A stretch of DNA of 64,000 nt, taken from NCBI RefSeq assembly GCF_014700075.1, contig NZ_JACXBU010000003.1, positions 62,001 to 126,000 on the forward strand, written 5' to 3'. The DNA comes from Pseudomonas sp. JM0905a (GTDB taxonomy: Bacteria > Pseudomonadota > Gammaproteobacteria > Pseudomonadales > Pseudomonadaceae). The position numbers were made by a program, and so were the translations under genes. The notes below the pieces were generated by a model that worked only from the letters and a program-made list of their open reading frames with translations, was not told where the DNA came from and did not search any database. Positions 1 to 8,874 of the stretch are shown piece by piece (within the stretch, counting starts at the first letter, position 1; the number at the start of each line of letters is the position of its first letter).

Positions 1-336
1 AAGCCGCTGGGCGCCTACGACATCCTCGGCGTGCTGACCGAGGAAGATGGCCGCCGCGCAGCGCCGCCCACCGTCTACCGTGCCCTGGACTTTCTCCTGG
101 AAAACGGCCTGGTGCACCGCATCGCATCGCTCAACGCCTTCGTCGGCTGCAACCATCCGGGCGAGTCCCACCAGGGCCAGTTCCTCATCTGCCGCAATTG
201 CCAGACAGCCATCGAGCTGGAGCAATCGAGCATCAGCCAGGCCATCGTCGACAGCGCGAAATCCGTCGGCTTCGTCGTCGAAGGCCAGACCGTCGAAGTC
301 GTCGGTCTCTGTGCCAGCTGCCAGGTGGCCGCATGA
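1..336 (+). CDS. zur: Zur zinc uptake regulator, Fur family (5' truncated)
   Basis: The reading frame is open from the first base of the window, so the N-terminus lies outside; 111 codons remain. Zur is a Fur-family repressor that binds zinc and shuts off zinc uptake genes. The visible part has the end of the winged-helix DNA-binding domain ([10 protein letters not shown] recognition-helix region) followed by the dimerisation domain with two CxxC pairs (CRNC and CASC) that hold the structural zinc. Its stop codon overlaps the start of znuC (ATGA), which indicates a translationally coupled operon. The same gene order (np20/zur-znuC-znuB) is known in P. aeruginosa. The znuA side and the Zur box would lie upstream of the window. 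Confidence 0.93.
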   Translation, partial: KPLGAYDILGVLTEEDGRRAAPPTVYRALDFLLENGLVHRIASLNAFVGCNHPGESHQGQFLICRNCQTAIELEQSSISQAIVDSAKSVGFVVEGQTVEVVGLCASCQVAA

Positions 337-1133
337 GCGACGTCCTGATCCGCCTCGACAAGATCGGCGTCGACTTCGCGGGCCAGCCAGTCCTGCAGGA
401 CGTGCACCTGGCCGTGAAGGCTGGAGAGATCGTCACCCTGATCGGCCCCAACGGCGCCGGCAAGACCACCCTGGTGCGCACCGTGCTCGGCCTGCTCAAG
501 CCGGACAAGGGCGATGTCTGGCGCAAGCCGCGCCTGCATATCGGCTACATGCCGCAGAAGCTCCAGGTAGATGCCACGCTGCCGCTCACCGTGCTGCGCT
601 TCCTGCGCCTGGTGCCGGGTGTCGACCGCAAGGCGGCCCTCGGCGCGCTGGATGAAGTAGGGGCCGCCCAGGTAATCGACAGCCCGCTGCAGAACATCTC
701 CGGCGGTGAGTTGCAGCGCGTGCTGCTGGCCCGCGCCCTGCTGCGCGAGCCCGAACTGCTGGTGCTGGACGAGCCGGTGCAGGGCGTCGATGTCGCCGGC
801 CAGGCCGAGCTCTACCGCCTGATCAGCCGCCTGCGCGACCGCCACGGCTGCGGCGTACTGATGGTCTCCCACGACCTGCACCTGGTGATGAGCGCCACCG
901 ACCAGGTGGTCTGCCTGAACCGCCACGTCTGCTGCTCCGGCCACCCGGAGCAGGTCAGCGGCGACCCGGCCTTCGTCGAGCTGTTCGGCCAGGACGCCAA
1001 GAGCCTCGCGGTCTATCACCACCACCACGATCACGCCCACGACCTGCATGGCGAAGTGGTAAAGCAACCTTTCCCCAGCGGCACCCGTTTCACTCCCGTC
1101 CACCAGCACGGCCCCGACTGCAACCATGGCTGA
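333..1133 (+). CDS. znuC: ZnuC zinc ABC transporter ATP-binding protein
   Basis: This is the ATPase subunit of the high-affinity zinc importer ZnuABC, peripheral on the inner membrane. The start at 333 is chosen because it overlaps the zur stop and removes a non-homologous extension; it gives 266 aa. Walker A is GPNGAGKT (residues 38-45), the signature motif is SGGELQR, Walker B is LLVLDEP, and the switch histidine is in VSHDLH. The C-terminus is rich in histidine ([10 protein letters not shown], later HQHGPDCNH), as seen in several ZnuC proteins, and may bind zinc. The gene overlaps znuB by 8 nt. Zur probably represses the operon, since zur is co-transcribed with it. Confidence 0.96.
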   Translation: MSDVLIRLDKIGVDFAGQPVLQDVHLAVKAGEIVTLIGPNGAGKTTLVRTVLGLLKPDKGDVWRKPRLHIGYMPQKLQVDATLPLTVLRFLRLVPGVDRKAALGALDEVGAAQVIDSPLQNISGGELQRVLLARALLREPELLVLDEPVQGVDVAGQAELYRLISRLRDRHGCGVLMVSHDLHLVMSATDQVVCLNRHVCCSGHPEQVSGDPAFVELFGQDAKSLAVYHHHHDHAHDLHGEVVKQPFPSGTRFTPVHQHGPDCNHG

Positions 1134-1911
1134 TTTCCTGCTCAACGCACTGCTCGCCGGCCTCGCCCTGGCCCTGGTGGCCGGCCCCCTCGGCTCCTTC
1201 GTGGTCTGGCGGCGCATGGCCTATTTCGGCGACACCCTGTCCCACGCCGCGCTGCTCGGCGTGGCCCTGGGCCTGATGCTGGACGTCAGCCCGACCCTGG
1301 CCGTGACCGTCGGCTGCGTCTTGCTCGCGGTGCTGCTGGTCACCCTGCAACAGCGCCAGCCGCTGGCGTCGGACACGCTGCTGGGCATCCTCGCCCACAG
1401 CACCCTGTCCCTGGGTCTCGTGGCCCTGAGCTTCATGAGCGAAGTGCGTATCGACCTGATGGGCTACCTGTTCGGCGACCTGCTGGCGGTCAGCCGCACC
1501 GACCTCGCCTGGATCCTCGGCGGCAGCGCCCTGGTGCTGCTGGTGCTGATCCCCATGTGGCGGCCGCTGCTGGCGATTACCGTGCACGAGGAACTGGCGC
1601 GGGTGGAAGGCCTGCCGGTGGCGGCCATCCGCCTCGCCCTGATGCTGCTGATCGCAGTGGTAATCGCCGTGGCGATGAAGATCGTCGGCGTGCTGCTGAT
1701 CACCTCGCTGCTGATCATTCCGGCCGCCGCCGCCCAGCGCCACGCGCGCAGCCCCGAGCAGATGGCCCTGGGCGCCAGCCTGCTGGGCCTGGTGGCGGTC
1801 TGCGCGGGCCTCGCGCTGTCCTGGTTCAAGGACACCCCGGCCGGCCCGTCCATCGTGGTTTCCGCCGCCAGCCTGTTCCTCTTCAGCTTTGCGCTGCCGC
1901 GCCGCGCCTGA
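1126..1911 (+). CDS. znuB: ZnuB zinc ABC transporter permease
   Basis: Integral membrane permease of the ZnuABC zinc importer, 261 aa, ABC-3 family. The protein is very hydrophobic with several predicted membrane spans and starts with [20 protein letters not shown]. It contains the conserved [21 protein letters not shown] stretch typical of ABC-3 metal permeases (about residues 25-45). It overlaps znuC by 8 nt and is last in the zur-znuCB operon. Its 3' end overlaps the convergent GMC oxidoreductase gene by 29 nt. Confidence 0.95.
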   Translation: MADFLLNALLAGLALALVAGPLGSFVVWRRMAYFGDTLSHAALLGVALGLMLDVSPTLAVTVGCVLLAVLLVTLQQRQPLASDTLLGILAHSTLSLGLVALSFMSEVRIDLMGYLFGDLLAVSRTDLAWILGGSALVLLVLIPMWRPLLAITVHEELARVEGLPVAAIRLALMLLIAVVIAVAMKIVGVLLITSLLIIPAAAAQRHARSPEQMALGASLLGLVAVCAGLALSWFKDTPAGPSIVVSAASLFLFSFALPRRA

Positions 1912-3511
1912 GGTCGGCAAGCACCAGGGACGCGGCCTTCTCCGCGATCATCAGGGTGGGAGAGCAGGTGTTGCCGGAGACGATTTCCGGCATCACCGAG
2001 GCATCGGCAATGCGCAGCCCTGGAATGCCATGCACTTTGAGATCGGCGTCCACCACGGCGTCCCGATCCTGCCCCATGCGGCAGGTACCCACCGGGTGGA
2101 AGATGGTGGTGCCGATCTGCCCCGCCGCCTCATGCAGCTCCACTTCGCTCTGCAGCGCCGGACCCGGCAGGTATTCCTCCGGCCGGTAGCGCGCCAACGC
2201 CGGCGCGGCGGCGATGCGCCGGGTCAGGCGAATAGCATCGGCGGCCACCTTCAGGTCCTCGGTATCACTCAGGTAGTTGGGCCGGATCAGCGGCGGCGCC
2301 CGGTGATCGATGGAACGGATATCCACTCGGCCACGGCTCCGCGGGCGCAGGTTGCATACCGAGGCGGTGAACGCCGGGAAGGGATGCAGCGGTTCACCGA
2401 AGCGCTCCAGCGACAGCGGCTGCACGTGGTATTCGAGGTTCGCCCGGGTCTGCTCGGGACTGGAGCGGACGAAGGCGCCCAGCTGGCTCGGTGCCATGGC
2501 CAACGGCCCGCTGCGGCTGGTGAGGTAGCGCAGCCCCATGCCTAGCCGTCCCCACAGGCTGCCGGCCATCTGGTTGAGGGTCGGCACGCCGGAAACCTTG
2601 AAGATCAGCCGTAGCTGCAGGTGATCCTGCAGGTTGCCGCCCACCCCGGCGAGCTCATGTCGCACGCCGATGCCGAGGCGTTCCAGCAGCGGTCGCGGCC
2701 CGATTCCCGAACGTTGCAGCAGCATCGGCGTACCCACAGCACCGGCGCAGAGGATCACTTCCCGCCGCGCCCGGAATTCATGCTGCACGCCTTCCCAGCG
2801 CCCCGATACACCCACCGCGCGTCCCTGTTCCAGCAGCAGGCGCTGCACCTCCACCCCGGTGCGCACCGTGAGATTGGGCCGTTGCGACGCCGGCCGCAGG
2901 AACGCCTTGGACGCATTCCAGCGCACCCCGGCGCGCTGGTTGACCTGGAAATAGCCGCACCCGGCGTTGTCGCCGGTGTTGAAGTCGTCCACCGGGGCAA
3001 TGCCGCATTCGCCGGCGGCCAGCCGGAACGCGTCAAGGATTTCCCAGGACAGGCGCTGGCGTTCGACCCGCCACTCGCCGGCACCGTTGTGGAATTCGCT
3101 GGTGCCGCCGAAGTGGCTTTCGCTGCGCAGGAACAGCGGCAGCACGTCGTTCCAGCTCCAGCCTGGATTGCCCAGTTCGGCCCAGCGGTCGTAGTCGGCG
3201 GCCTGGCCACGCATGTAGATCATCCCGTTGATCGAGGAGCTGCCACCCAGCACCCGGCCACGCGGGTAGCCCAGGCTGCGGCCATGCAGGCCGGGCTCGG
3301 CCTCGGTGCGATAGCACCAGTCGGTGCGCGGGTTGCCGATGCAATAGAGGTAGCCGACCGGAATGTGGATCCACGGGTAGCTGTCACGGCCACCGGCTTC
3401 CAGCAGCAGCACACGCACACCGGGGTCGGCGGAAAGCCGGTTGGCCAGCAGGCAGCCGGCCGGGCCGGCACCGACGATGAGGTAGTCGAAGTCCTGGAGG
3501 GCTGGGTACAT
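1883..3511 (-). CDS. GMC-family FAD oxidoreductase (choline dehydrogenase-like)
   Basis: Flavoprotein of the glucose-methanol-choline family that oxidises an alcohol; the substrate cannot be told from sequence. The start at 3511 (MYPALQDFDYLIVGAG) is chosen over a longer open frame because it puts the FAD-binding GAGPAG motif 13 residues from the N-terminus, giving 542 aa, normal for the family. Both family signatures are present: GGSSSINGMIYMRG near residue 85 and GAVGTPMLLQRSGIGP near residue 260. The catalytic His is in FHPVGTCRMG and the Asn in SGNT near the C-terminus. It resembles BetA and alkJ-type alcohol dehydrogenases, but no betaine genes are adjacent. The gene is monocistronic and convergent with znuB, overlapping it by 29 nt. 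Confidence 0.9.
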   Translation of the reverse strand: MYPALQDFDYLIVGAGPAGCLLANRLSADPGVRVLLLEAGGRDSYPWIHIPVGYLYCIGNPRTDWCYRTEAEPGLHGRSLGYPRGRVLGGSSSINGMIYMRGQAADYDRWAELGNPGWSWNDVLPLFLRSESHFGGTSEFHNGAGEWRVERQRLSWEILDAFRLAAGECGIAPVDDFNTGDNAGCGYFQVNQRAGVRWNASKAFLRPASQRPNLTVRTGVEVQRLLLEQGRAVGVSGRWEGVQHEFRARREVILCAGAVGTPMLLQRSGIGPRPLLERLGIGVRHELAGVGGNLQDHLQLRLIFKVSGVPTLNQMAGSLWGRLGMGLRYLTSRSGPLAMAPSQLGAFVRSSPEQTRANLEYHVQPLSLERFGEPLHPFPAFTASVCNLRPRSRGRVDIRSIDHRAPPLIRPNYLSDTEDLKVAADAIRLTRRIAAAPALARYRPEEYLPGPALQSEVELHEAAGQIGTTIFHPVGTCRMGQDRDAVVDADLKVHGIPGLRIADASVMPEIVSGNTCSPTLMIAEKAASLVLADLRRGAAAQS

Positions 3512-3711
3512 GGCAATCCTCGCCGTTCTTGTCGTTGTGGCTGGCCATATTGCAGCAGTGGCAGTTCCGACAGGAGCTGGGAAAGGTCTGCAAGGCCACT
3601 GAGATGCCTCTGGAAATGCCATCTTCGCGGCCGTTTTGCCCCTACTTTTTGTCCTGATCAGCACCACAGTGTAGAATCGCGCGTTTTTTGAGCAATCAGA
3701 GACCCGCTGGA

Positions 3712-4554
3712 ATGAAGCTGTTCGCCACTCGTTGCCTGCCCGTTGTCGCCTTTTCCCTGCTGTTGGCCGCCTGTCAGACTGCCCAGCAAGTGGCCGAAGT
3801 ACCGACTGACGATCTGGTCAGCAGCTTCCGGCATCTCGACCAGGACCTTTCAGACGGCAAGCTCACCGAAGCCGAGGCGCAGCTCAAGGGCCTGGAAGAA
3901 AGGGCCGCTGGCGACACCCGACTCGAGCAATACCAGCGCCAGCTGGCCGATGCCTGGCTCAAGCGCGGCCAGGACGCCCTGCAGCAGGGCGACCTGGACA
4001 ACGCCACCAAGGCCCTCAGCCACGCCCGTGGCCTGATGCCCCAGGCGCCCGCCCTGACCACCGGCCTGGACGGCGCCATCGACCAGGCCCGCGAAGCCGC
4101 CGAGGCCCGCGCCGAGCAGGCCCGCCGCGCCGCCGAGGCCGCCGCTGCCAAGGAAAATGCCGCGCGCCTGGAACAGGCCCGTCAACTGCGCGAAGCCGCC
4201 GAGCGCCAGGCTGCCGCCATCCAGGCGCAGACCGTCCTGCCCAACGCTCCCCAGGGCGAAAAGCCCGTTGTCCAGGCCAGCACGCCGCGCACGCTGAAAC
4301 CGCTGGTGGAGCTGCCCATGCTCGATCGCGACGACAACGAGAACCTGCGCCGCCTGCTGGATGACGTGGCCGCCGACATCGTCGCCCACGACTGCGCCGT
4401 GCAGATCCAGGTGCGCGAGGCCAAGGACTATCCCTGGGTCGCCGCCCTGCTGTCGGCACGGGTGAAGAAGCTCGATCCCGGCTTCAAGACCCAGTACAGC
4501 CAGGCCCTGAACCCCGACCAGGTGCCGCGCCTGGTGCTCAGCCCGCGCCACTGA
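3712..4554 (+). CDS. Putative lipoprotein with Ala/Glu-rich helical region
   Basis: 280-aa protein of unknown function. The start at 3712 gives a clean lipoprotein signal MKLFATRCLPVVAFSLLLAAC with the lipobox Cys at residue 21; a longer start would add eight residues ahead of the signal. The next residue is Gln, so outer-membrane sorting is expected. Residues 50-120 look like TPR-type helices, and residues 125-170 are an Ala/Glu/Arg-rich coiled coil. It sits between znuB and metN, as does PA5502 in P. aeruginosa (recalled synteny). Its function is unknown; envelope scaffolding is only a guess. Confidence 0.8.
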   Translation: MKLFATRCLPVVAFSLLLAACQTAQQVAEVPTDDLVSSFRHLDQDLSDGKLTEAEAQLKGLEERAAGDTRLEQYQRQLADAWLKRGQDALQQGDLDNATKALSHARGLMPQAPALTTGLDGAIDQAREAAEARAEQARRAAEAAAAKENAARLEQARQLREAAERQAAAIQAQTVLPNAPQGEKPVVQASTPRTLKPLVELPMLDRDDNENLRRLLDDVAADIVAHDCAVQIQVREAKDYPWVAALLSARVKKLDPGFKTQYSQALNPDQVPRLVLSPRH

Positions 4555-4575
4555 ACGTCCCGGCCGGCGGCAGCT

Positions 4576-4590
4576 AGACTCCACGGAGTC
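4576..4590 (+). terminator. Short hairpin after lipoprotein gene
   Basis: An inverted repeat (ACTCC-ac-GGAGT) lies about 20 nt after the lipoprotein stop codon. It lacks a following T-run, so intrinsic termination is doubtful. Confidence 0.3.
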
Positions 4591-4620
4591 CGCCTGTCGC
4601 TTATTCCCTCTTGCTATAGC

Positions 4621-4651
4621 CATAGGTCCAGAAAGATTTTCTGTGCCTATG
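4621..4651. promoter_or_regulatory. 31-bp hyphenated palindrome upstream of metN
   Basis: The arms CATAGG and CAGAAA are mirrored exactly by TTTCTG and CCTATG around a short centre, with mismatches only between the arm halves. It lies 67-97 nt upstream of the metN start, the usual place for an operator. The regulator is unknown. A second, 17-bp near-palindrome (TTAGCC...GGCTAA) follows at 4677-4693. Confidence 0.5.
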
Positions 4652-4717
4652 TGCCAGCAGGTAAACTTGCCGGTTTTTAGCCGATCCGGCTAACGACGAA
4701 CCCACAAGGTTTCCGCA

Positions 4718-5725
4718 GTGATCGAATTCCATAACGTCCACAAGGCGTACCGCGTCGAAGGCCGCGAAATCCCGGCCCTGCAGCCGACCGACCTCGCCAT
4801 CCAGAGCGGCGAAGTGTTCGGCCTGATCGGCCACTCGGGCGCCGGCAAGAGCACCCTGCTGCGCCTGATCAACCGCCTTGAAGAACCAACCGGTGGTCGC
4901 ATCGTCATCGATGGCGAAGACATCACCGCCCTGGACAGCGAAGGCCTGCGCCGCTTCCGCCAGCGCGTCGGGATGATCTTCCAGCACTTCAACCTGCTGT
5001 CGTCCAAGACCGTCGCCGAGAACGTCGCCCTGCCACTGAAGCTGGCGGGCGAGCTGTCCCGCACCGAAGTCGATCGCCGCGTTGCCGAACTGCTGGACCG
5101 CGTCGGACTCAGCGAGCACGCCCGCAAGTACCCGGCACAGCTTTCCGGCGGCCAGAAACAGCGCGTCGGCATCGCCCGCGCCCTGGCTACCCAGCCCAAG
5201 ATTCTGCTCTGCGACGAGGCTACCAGCGCCCTCGACCCGCAGACCACCGCCTCGGTCCTGCAACTGCTGGCCGAGATCAACCGCGAGCTGAAGCTCACCA
5301 TCGTCCTCATCACCCACGAGATGGACGTGATTCGCCGGGTCTGCGACCGCGTGGCGGTAATGGATGGTGGTGTGATCGTCGAGCAGGGCGCGGTGGCCGA
5401 TGTGTTCCTGCACCCGCAGCACGTCACCACCCAGCGCTTCGTGCTGGAAGACGAGCAGGTGGACGAGAACGAGCAACACGATGACTTCGCCCACGTCAGC
5501 GGCCGCATCCTGCGCCTGACCTTCCGTGGCGAGGCGACCTACGCCCCGCTGCTGGGCACCGTCGCGCGCCAGACCGGCGTGGACTACAGCATCCTTGCCG
5601 GGCGCATCGACCGCATCAAGGACACCCCCTATGGCCAGCTGACCCTGGCCCTGACCGGCGGCGACATCGACGCCGCGCTTGGCTGCTTCCGCGAGGCGGA
5701 CGTGCACCTGGAGATCCTGCGCTGA
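4718..5725 (+). CDS. metN: MetN methionine ABC transporter ATPase
   Basis: ATP-binding subunit of the D/L-methionine importer MetNIQ, 335 aa. Translation starts at a GTG codon, with the protein beginning [15 protein letters not shown]. Walker A is GHSGAGKST (near residue 40), the signature is [15 protein letters not shown], Walker B is [12 protein letters not shown], and the H-loop is LITHEMD. The last 90 residues form the NIL (ACT-like) domain, in which methionine binding inhibits transport. It is the first gene of a tight metNIQ operon, overlapping metI by one base. P. aeruginosa has an equivalent set at PA5503-PA5505 (recalled). Confidence 0.95.
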   Translation: MIEFHNVHKAYRVEGREIPALQPTDLAIQSGEVFGLIGHSGAGKSTLLRLINRLEEPTGGRIVIDGEDITALDSEGLRRFRQRVGMIFQHFNLLSSKTVAENVALPLKLAGELSRTEVDRRVAELLDRVGLSEHARKYPAQLSGGQKQRVGIARALATQPKILLCDEATSALDPQTTASVLQLLAEINRELKLTIVLITHEMDVIRRVCDRVAVMDGGVIVEQGAVADVFLHPQHVTTQRFVLEDEQVDENEQHDDFAHVSGRILRLTFRGEATYAPLLGTVARQTGVDYSILAGRIDRIKDTPYGQLTLALTGGDIDAALGCFREADVHLEILR

Positions 5726-6390
5726 TGGAAGCCCTGCTCGCCAATATCGACTGGTACGAAATCTGGCTCGCCACCCTCGATACCTTCCTCATGCTCGGTG
5801 GCTCGCTGCTGTTCACCGTGCTGCTGGGCCTGCCGCTCGGCGTGCTGCTGTTCCTCACCGGCCCGCGCCAGCTGTTCGAGCAGAAGACCGTCTACGGCCT
5901 GCTGTCGCTGCTGGTGAACGTGCTGCGTTCGCTGCCCTTCATCATCCTGCTGATCGTGATGATCCCCTTCACTGTGTTCCTCACCGGTACCTCCCTGGGT
6001 GTCGCCGGCGCCATCCCGCCGCTGGTGGTGGGTGCCACGCCGTTCTTCGCGCGCCTGGTGGAAACCGCCCTGCGCGAGGTGGATCGCGGCATCCTCGAAG
6101 CCACCCAGGCCATGGGCGCCACCACGCGCCAGATCATCTGGAACGCCCTGCTGCCGGAAGCCCGACCGGGTATCTTCGCCGCCATCACTGTCACCGCCAT
6201 CACGCTGGTGTCCTACACCGCGATGGCCGGCGTGGTGGGCGCGGGCGGCCTCGGCGACCTGGCCATCCGTTTCGGCTACCAGCGCTTCCAGACCGACGTG
6301 ATGGTGGTCACCGTGGTACTGCTGCTGGTGCTCGTCCAGATCCTGCAAACCGTCGGCGACAAGCTGGTGGTGCATTTTTCCCGTAAATGA
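5725..6390 (+). CDS. metI: MetI methionine ABC transporter permease
   Basis: Integral inner-membrane permease of MetNIQ, 221 aa, the usual length. It has about five hydrophobic spans and the BPD-transporter EAA-type loop (EATQAMGATTRQIIWNALLPEARP, about residues 128-151) that contacts MetN. The start codon overlaps the metN stop, which indicates translational coupling. Confidence 0.95.
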   Translation: MEALLANIDWYEIWLATLDTFLMLGGSLLFTVLLGLPLGVLLFLTGPRQLFEQKTVYGLLSLLVNVLRSLPFIILLIVMIPFTVFLTGTSLGVAGAIPPLVVGATPFFARLVETALREVDRGILEATQAMGATTRQIIWNALLPEARPGIFAAITVTAITLVSYTAMAGVVGAGGLGDLAIRFGYQRFQTDVMVVTVVLLLVLVQILQTVGDKLVVHFSRK

Positions 6391-6444
6391 CCTGGCGCCG
6401 GCGCCAGTTGCGCCGGGCCGATGACTTCCCACAAGGAGCCGCTC

Positions 6445-7221
6445 ATGAAGAAACTGCTGGTGGCCTTCGCCGCCCTGACCGCCCTCTCCGCCCAGGCCGA
6501 CACCCTGAAAGTGGCCGCCACCCCGGTGCCCCACGCGGAGATCCTCGAGTTCATCAAACCGCAGCTGGCCAAAGAAGGCGTGGACCTGCAGGTGAAAGTC
6601 TTCACCGACTATGTACAGCCAAACGTGCAGGTTGCCGAAGGCCGCCTGGATGCCAACTTCTTCCAGCACCAGCCTTACCTCGATGAGTTCAACAAGGCGC
6701 GCCAGACCAAGGTGAAGCTGGTTTCCGTCACCGGCGTACACGTCGAGCCCTTCGGCGCCTACTCCAGCAAGGTGAAATCCCTGGCCGACCTGCCGGAAGG
6801 CGCCCAGGTGGTCATCCCCAACGACGCCACCAACGGCGGCCGCGCCCTGCTCCTGCTGGACAAGGCCGGCGTGATCAAGCTGAAGGACAACACCAGCATC
6901 ACCGCCACTCCGAAGGACATCGTCGAAAACCCGAAGGGCATCAAGGTGCGTGAACTGGAAGCCGCGACCCTGCCGCGCGTGCTGAACCAGGTCGACCTGG
7001 CGCTGATCAACACCAACTACGCCCTGGAAGCCAAGCTGAACCCCACCAAGGACGCCCTGGTGATCGAAGGCAGCGACTCGCCCTACGTGAACATCCTGGT
7101 GTCCCGCGAGGACAACAAGGCCAGCGCCGACATGCAGAAACTGGCCAAGGCCCTGAACAGCCCCGAGGTGAAGAAATTCATCGAGGGGAAGTACAAGGGC
7201 GCCGTGGTCCCGGCGTTCTGA
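6445..7221 (+). CDS. metQ: MetQ methionine-binding periplasmic protein
   Basis: Substrate-binding protein of the NlpA/MetQ family, 258 aa. The start at 6445 is preferred to 6421 because an AAGGAG ribosome-binding site sits 7 nt before it and a signal peptide follows directly (MKKLLVAFAALTALSAQA). The mature region has the family pattern TLKVAATPVPHAEIL, NFFQHQPYLDEFN and IPNDATNGGRALLLL. There is no lipobox cysteine, so unlike E. coli MetQ it should be soluble in the periplasm. It is last in metNIQ and is followed by a good terminator. Confidence 0.95.
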   Translation: MKKLLVAFAALTALSAQADTLKVAATPVPHAEILEFIKPQLAKEGVDLQVKVFTDYVQPNVQVAEGRLDANFFQHQPYLDEFNKARQTKVKLVSVTGVHVEPFGAYSSKVKSLADLPEGAQVVIPNDATNGGRALLLLDKAGVIKLKDNTSITATPKDIVENPKGIKVRELEAATLPRVLNQVDLALINTNYALEAKLNPTKDALVIEGSDSPYVNILVSREDNKASADMQKLAKALNSPEVKKFIEGKYKGAVVPAF

Positions 7222-7239
7222 TCGCGTCCGGCTGAATGA

Positions 7240-7267
7240 AAAAGCCCGCTCAATGAGCGGGCTTTTT
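7240..7267 (+). terminator. Rho-independent terminator of metNIQ
   Basis: A perfect GC-rich stem (AGCCCGCT-caatg-AGCGGGCT) is followed by six T. The A-run before the stem could let it also stop the converging sco transcript. Confidence 0.9.
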
Positions 7268-7324
7268 TGTGGGTCGTTGCACGGCGTTTGGTTGCAAACT
7301 CCGCCCCTACAAGGTTTTTCCTCC

Positions 7325-7960
7325 CTATCCCTTCGGCGTCACCAACCCCGGCAGCTGCTCCTTGAGCTTCTGGTTGTTCAGCGGCGAGCGAATGAAGCCG
7401 CGCTGGGTGCCGTCCGGGCCGAGGACCACCAGGTTGCCGCTGTGGTCGACGGTGTAGTTTTCCTTGCTGGTGTCGGCCGGAATGAAGGGGATGCTCACCG
7501 CATTGGCCAGTTTCTGCAGGGTGGGCAGGTCACCGGTGATGCCGACGAAGGTCGGGTCGAAATAGCCGATGTACTGCTTGATCTGCTGCGGGGTGTCGCG
7601 GTTCGGGTCGACGCTGACGAAGACGAAGCGCAGATTGTCCTGCGCCTGCTGCGGCAGCAGGCCCTTGAGCTCACGCATCTGCGCCAGGGTGGTGGGGCAG
7701 ATGTCGGGGCAGAAGGTGTAGCCGAAGAACACCAGGCTCCACTTGTCCTTGAGCTGGTCCACCGCGACCTTCTGGCCATTCTGGTCGACCATTTCCAGCG
7801 CCGGCAGGGTGCGGCTCTGGGGCAGCAGGACGATGCCGGCGTCGAGCAGCTTGGTGGGGTCGGCCTGGCCCTGGCTGGTCAGGACGCGGTGCACGGTGAG
7901 ACCGAGTACCACGGCCACGACGGCGACGAGGACGAAGACGGTTTTCTGGATTCTGGTCAT
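7325..7960 (-). CDS. SCO1/SenC family copper chaperone for cytochrome oxidase
   Basis: Membrane-anchored periplasmic protein, 211 aa, with an N-terminal signal anchor (residues 7-25). The thioredoxin-like domain carries the copper-binding CPDIC motif (Cys84, Cys88) and a conserved His in YTVDHSGNL near residue 170. SCO proteins deliver copper to the CuA site of CoxB. It overlaps cyoE by 4 nt and belongs to the cytochrome oxidase assembly operon that reads leftward. It is equivalent to the senC gene of P. aeruginosa (recalled). Confidence 0.93.
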   Translation of the reverse strand: MTRIQKTVFVLVAVVAVVLGLTVHRVLTSQGQADPTKLLDAGIVLLPQSRTLPALEMVDQNGQKVAVDQLKDKWSLVFFGYTFCPDICPTTLAQMRELKGLLPQQAQDNLRFVFVSVDPNRDTPQQIKQYIGYFDPTFVGITGDLPTLQKLANAVSIPFIPADTSKENYTVDHSGNLVVLGPDGTQRGFIRSPLNNQKLKEQLPGLVTPKG

Positions 7961-8862
7961 AGGTTCAGCATCAGGTAGTGGTCCACCAGCAGGGCGATGA
8001 ACAGCAGGAAGAGGTAGGCGATAGAGTACTTGAAGGTCTTGATCGCAGCGTGCGGTTTGCTGTCACGGTACAGCACCCAGGCCCACTGCAGGAAGCGCGC
8101 CCCCAGGGCTACCGCGCACGCCAGGTAGAGCAGGCCGCTCATGTGGATGACATAGGGCAGCAGGCTGACCGCGAACATCACCAGGGTGTAGAGCAGGATG
8201 TGCACCTTGGTGTAGTGCTCGCCGTGGGTCACCGGCAGCATGGGGATATCGGCCTTGGCGTACTCCTCCTTGCGGTGGATGGCCAGGGCCCAGAAGTGTG
8301 GCGGGGTCCAGGCGAAGATGATCAGCACCAGCAGCAGCGGCTCGGCGGACATATGCCCGGTGACGGCCACCCAGCCCAGCAGCGGCGGTGCAGCACCGGC
8401 CAGGCCTCCGATGACGATGTTCTGCGGCGTGGCGCGCTTGAGGAAACCGGTGTAGAGCACCGCGTAGCCCACCAGCGACGCCAGGGTCAGCCAGGCGGTC
8501 AGCTCATTGGTGAAGGCCAGCAACAGTGCCTGACCGAGCACGGCCAGCACGAAGGCGAAACTCAAGGCCGCCACCGGCGAGACCCGGCCGTTGACCACCG
8601 GGCGTTTCAGCGTGCGCGCCATGATCGAGTCGATGCGTCTGTCCACCACATGGTTGACCGCCGCCGCCGCCCCGGCGCAGAGGCCGATGCCGAGGTTGCC
8701 GAACAGCAGCACCTCCCAGGGCACCCCGGCGCGGGTGGCGAGGAACATGCCCACCAGCGAGGTGATGAGCATCAGCACCACCACCTTGGGCTTGGTCAGT
8801 TCCAGGTAGTCGCGCCAGCTGGCACGGGCCTGGCTGTGTCCTTGGCTGAGCAGAGTGGCCAT
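7957..8862 (-). CDS. cyoE: Protoheme IX farnesyltransferase (heme O synthase)
   Basis: Transfers a farnesyl group to the 2-vinyl of heme b to make heme O, the precursor of heme A. The protein has 301 aa and about nine membrane spans. The UbiA-family prenyl-diphosphate motif is NHVVDRRIDSIMARTLKRP (about residues 75-93). Its position just after ctaA is that of the CtaB type serving the aa3 oxidase, although cyoE is the common symbol. Downstream it overlaps the SCO gene. Confidence 0.95.
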   Translation of the reverse strand: MATLLSQGHSQARASWRDYLELTKPKVVVLMLITSLVGMFLATRAGVPWEVLLFGNLGIGLCAGAAAAVNHVVDRRIDSIMARTLKRPVVNGRVSPVAALSFAFVLAVLGQALLLAFTNELTAWLTLASLVGYAVLYTGFLKRATPQNIVIGGLAGAAPPLLGWVAVTGHMSAEPLLLVLIIFAWTPPHFWALAIHRKEEYAKADIPMLPVTHGEHYTKVHILLYTLVMFAVSLLPYVIHMSGLLYLACAVALGARFLQWAWVLYRDSKPHAAIKTFKYSIAYLFLLFIALLVDHYLMLNL

Positions 8863-8874
8863 GGCGTGTACTCC

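Noticed and set aside
1014-1045. His-rich ZnuC tail as a novel metal-binding fusion
   Set aside because: His-rich C-termini are common in ZnuC proteins, so this is not unusual.
75-1217. Long minus-strand open frame opposite zur and znuC
   Set aside because: A high-GC mirror frame; low-complexity translation and two strong genes on the other strand.
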